In this document: in pieces, positions 29,642-30,518 of the stretch | How positions within the stretch are numbered: the stretch's first letter is position 1 | How the letters are laid out: every line of letters begins with the position of its first letter | Origin: JAHWJR01 sp035942035 | Lineage (GTDB): Bacteria; Actinomycetota; Acidimicrobiia; Acidimicrobiales; CADCSY01 | Direction of reading: 5' to 3' | Length of the DNA stretch: 30,518 bases | NCBI GenBank assembly: GCA_035942035.1 | Contig: DASZDK010000058.1 | Coordinates: 1-30,518, forward strand | The notes under the pieces: generated by a model | Databases searched by the model: none | Seen by the model: only the letters and a program-made list of their open reading frames with translations | What the model was told of the DNA's origin: nothing | Program-made: the position numbers and the translations under genes

Positions 29642-30400
29642 GTGGCCCCCCGTCCCCACCGGATGACCATCGACGACCTCGGCCAAGCAGCCGGCTGCAC
29701 CACCCGCAACATCCGCAACTACCAGACGCTCGGGCTCCTGCCGCCGCCGTCGATCGTCGGCCGGGTCGGGTACTACGACCAGGGCCATCTGGCCCGCCTG
29801 CGCCTGGTGGACCGGCTCCAGGGACAGGGCTTCTCCCTGGCGGCGATCATCGAGTTGCTGCGGGCGTGGGAGCACGGGCGGAGCCTCGGCGAGGTGCTGG
29901 GCTTCGAGCAGGCGCTGACCGCTCCCTGGAGCGACGAGGAGCCGGAGCGGGTGAGCGCCTCAGAGCTGCTCGAGCGGTTCCCCGAGGCCGGCCAAGACCC
30001 CGCCCTGGCGTTGCGCGCCGTCGAGCTGGGGCTCATCGAGCCGGACGGTGACGGGTTCCGGGTGCCCAGTCCGAGCCTGCTGCAGGCCGGCGTCGAGCTG
30101 GTGGCGGCCGGAGTCCCGCTGGCCGCCACCCAGGACGAGGTCGAGGCCCTGCGGGCTGACATGGCCCGCGTCGCCCGCCGGTTCGTGGCGCTGTTCGAGC
30201 GCTACGTCTGGGCGCCGTTCGCCGAGGCAGGCATGCCGGCCGAGCAGCTGCCCGAGGTCACCGACGCTCTCCGCCGCCTCCGGCCCCTGGCCGGGGTGGC
30301 CGTGCAGGCGACGTTGGCCCGAGCCATGGAGGACGCCACCGCGGCGTCGACGGTGACCCAGGCGAGCGGGGCGGCCGACGCCCGGCCGCGTACGGCGTAG
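29642..30400 (+). CDS. MerR-family transcriptional regulator
   Basis: 252 residues. The N-terminal winged HTH (about 8-76) reads MTIDDLGQAAGCTTRNIRNY, then GRVGYYDQGHLARLRLVDRLQGQGFSL, the MerR signature. The effector domain of about 170 residues is helical, lacks the cysteines of metal sensors, and resembles the large C-terminal domain of actinobacterial MerR proteins of unknown ligand. Start GTG follows a promoter six bases away. Targets are unknown; the adjacent membrane gene at 30415 and the divergent lipoprotein are candidates. Confidence 0.88.
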   Translation: MAPRPHRMTIDDLGQAAGCTTRNIRNYQTLGLLPPPSIVGRVGYYDQGHLARLRLVDRLQGQGFSLAAIIELLRAWEHGRSLGEVLGFEQALTAPWSDEEPERVSASELLERFPEAGQDPALALRAVELGLIEPDGDGFRVPSPSLLQAGVELVAAGVPLAATQDEVEALRADMARVARRFVALFERYVWAPFAEAGMPAEQLPEVTDALRRLRPLAGVAVQATLARAMEDATAASTVTQASGAADARPRTA

Positions 30401-30414
30401 CGAGGGAGGCGGCG

Positions 30415-30518
30415 ATGACCGACAGCAACTTCACCGACTGGCTCTACGTGGTCCTGCCCTTCGTGGTCTACGGCGCCTCGGTGGTGGCCCTGGCCGTCGC
30501 CGGTAGCCACGACCCGGG
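30415..30518 (+). CDS. Membrane protein, N-terminal part (runs off the window)
   Basis: ATG 30415 follows GAGGGAGG. The visible 34 residues begin MTDSNFTDWLYVVLPFVVYG and form one hydrophobic helix ending near VAVAGS. It lies 14 bp after the MerR stop, so co-transcription is likely. Too little is visible to name it. Confidence 0.55.
   Translation, partial: MTDSNFTDWLYVVLPFVVYGASVVALAVAGSHDP

Overview
The window is high-GC DNA from an actinobacterium. CrgA, the FhaA-FhaB-PstP-SEDS-PbpA-PknB cell-wall/kinase cluster, a di-haem QcrC, a Rieske QcrA with several membrane helices and the actinobacterial oxidase subunit CtaF all point there. A deep-branching class such as Acidimicrobiia is plausible, but that is inference. 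GTG starts are frequent, and many operons begin with a TAnnnT -10 box only 6-8 nt before the start codon, as expected for leaderless transcripts.

Region 1 (1-4906) is the end of an integrated element abutting the 3' end of a tRNA-Leu(CAG) gene. It carries a tyrosine integrase with an extra internal domain, an XRE-ImmA/IrrE regulator-protease, and a divergent two-gene unit: a ComEC-type metallo-beta-lactamase-fold protein overlapping a four-helix membrane protein. The 360-bp divergent control region holds short repeats and two strong hairpins. Direct repeats next to the tRNA look like integrase arm sites. This regulator/hydrolase/membrane module is the best candidate for an undescribed system.

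Region 2 (4907-15428) is conserved core: tRNA-Leu, fhaA, fhaB, pstP, a rodA/ftsW-type SEDS gene, pbpA and pknB (no pknA). These couple Ser/Thr phosphorylation to peptidoglycan synthesis and division. trpG/pabA, a small unknown gene, crgA, a small zinc-ribbon membrane protein and a RecQ-type helicase follow.

Region 3 (15460-19948) has Ku translationally coupled behind a MarR regulator, a divergent DrrAB-like ABC exporter, and a thiolase-fold protein in which both catalytic cysteines are glycine.

Region 4 (19945-27525) encodes the bc1-aa3 respiratory supercomplex: ctaG (overlapping the thiolase-like gene), ctaE-qcrC-qcrA-qcrB on the + strand, and ctaC-ctaD-ctaF converging on it from the - strand.

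Region 5 (27526-30518) starts with a 505-bp structured non-coding stretch containing a consensus DnaA box. It is followed by an exported propeller-like protein, a DUF3221-like lipoprotein, a MerR regulator and the start of a small membrane protein.
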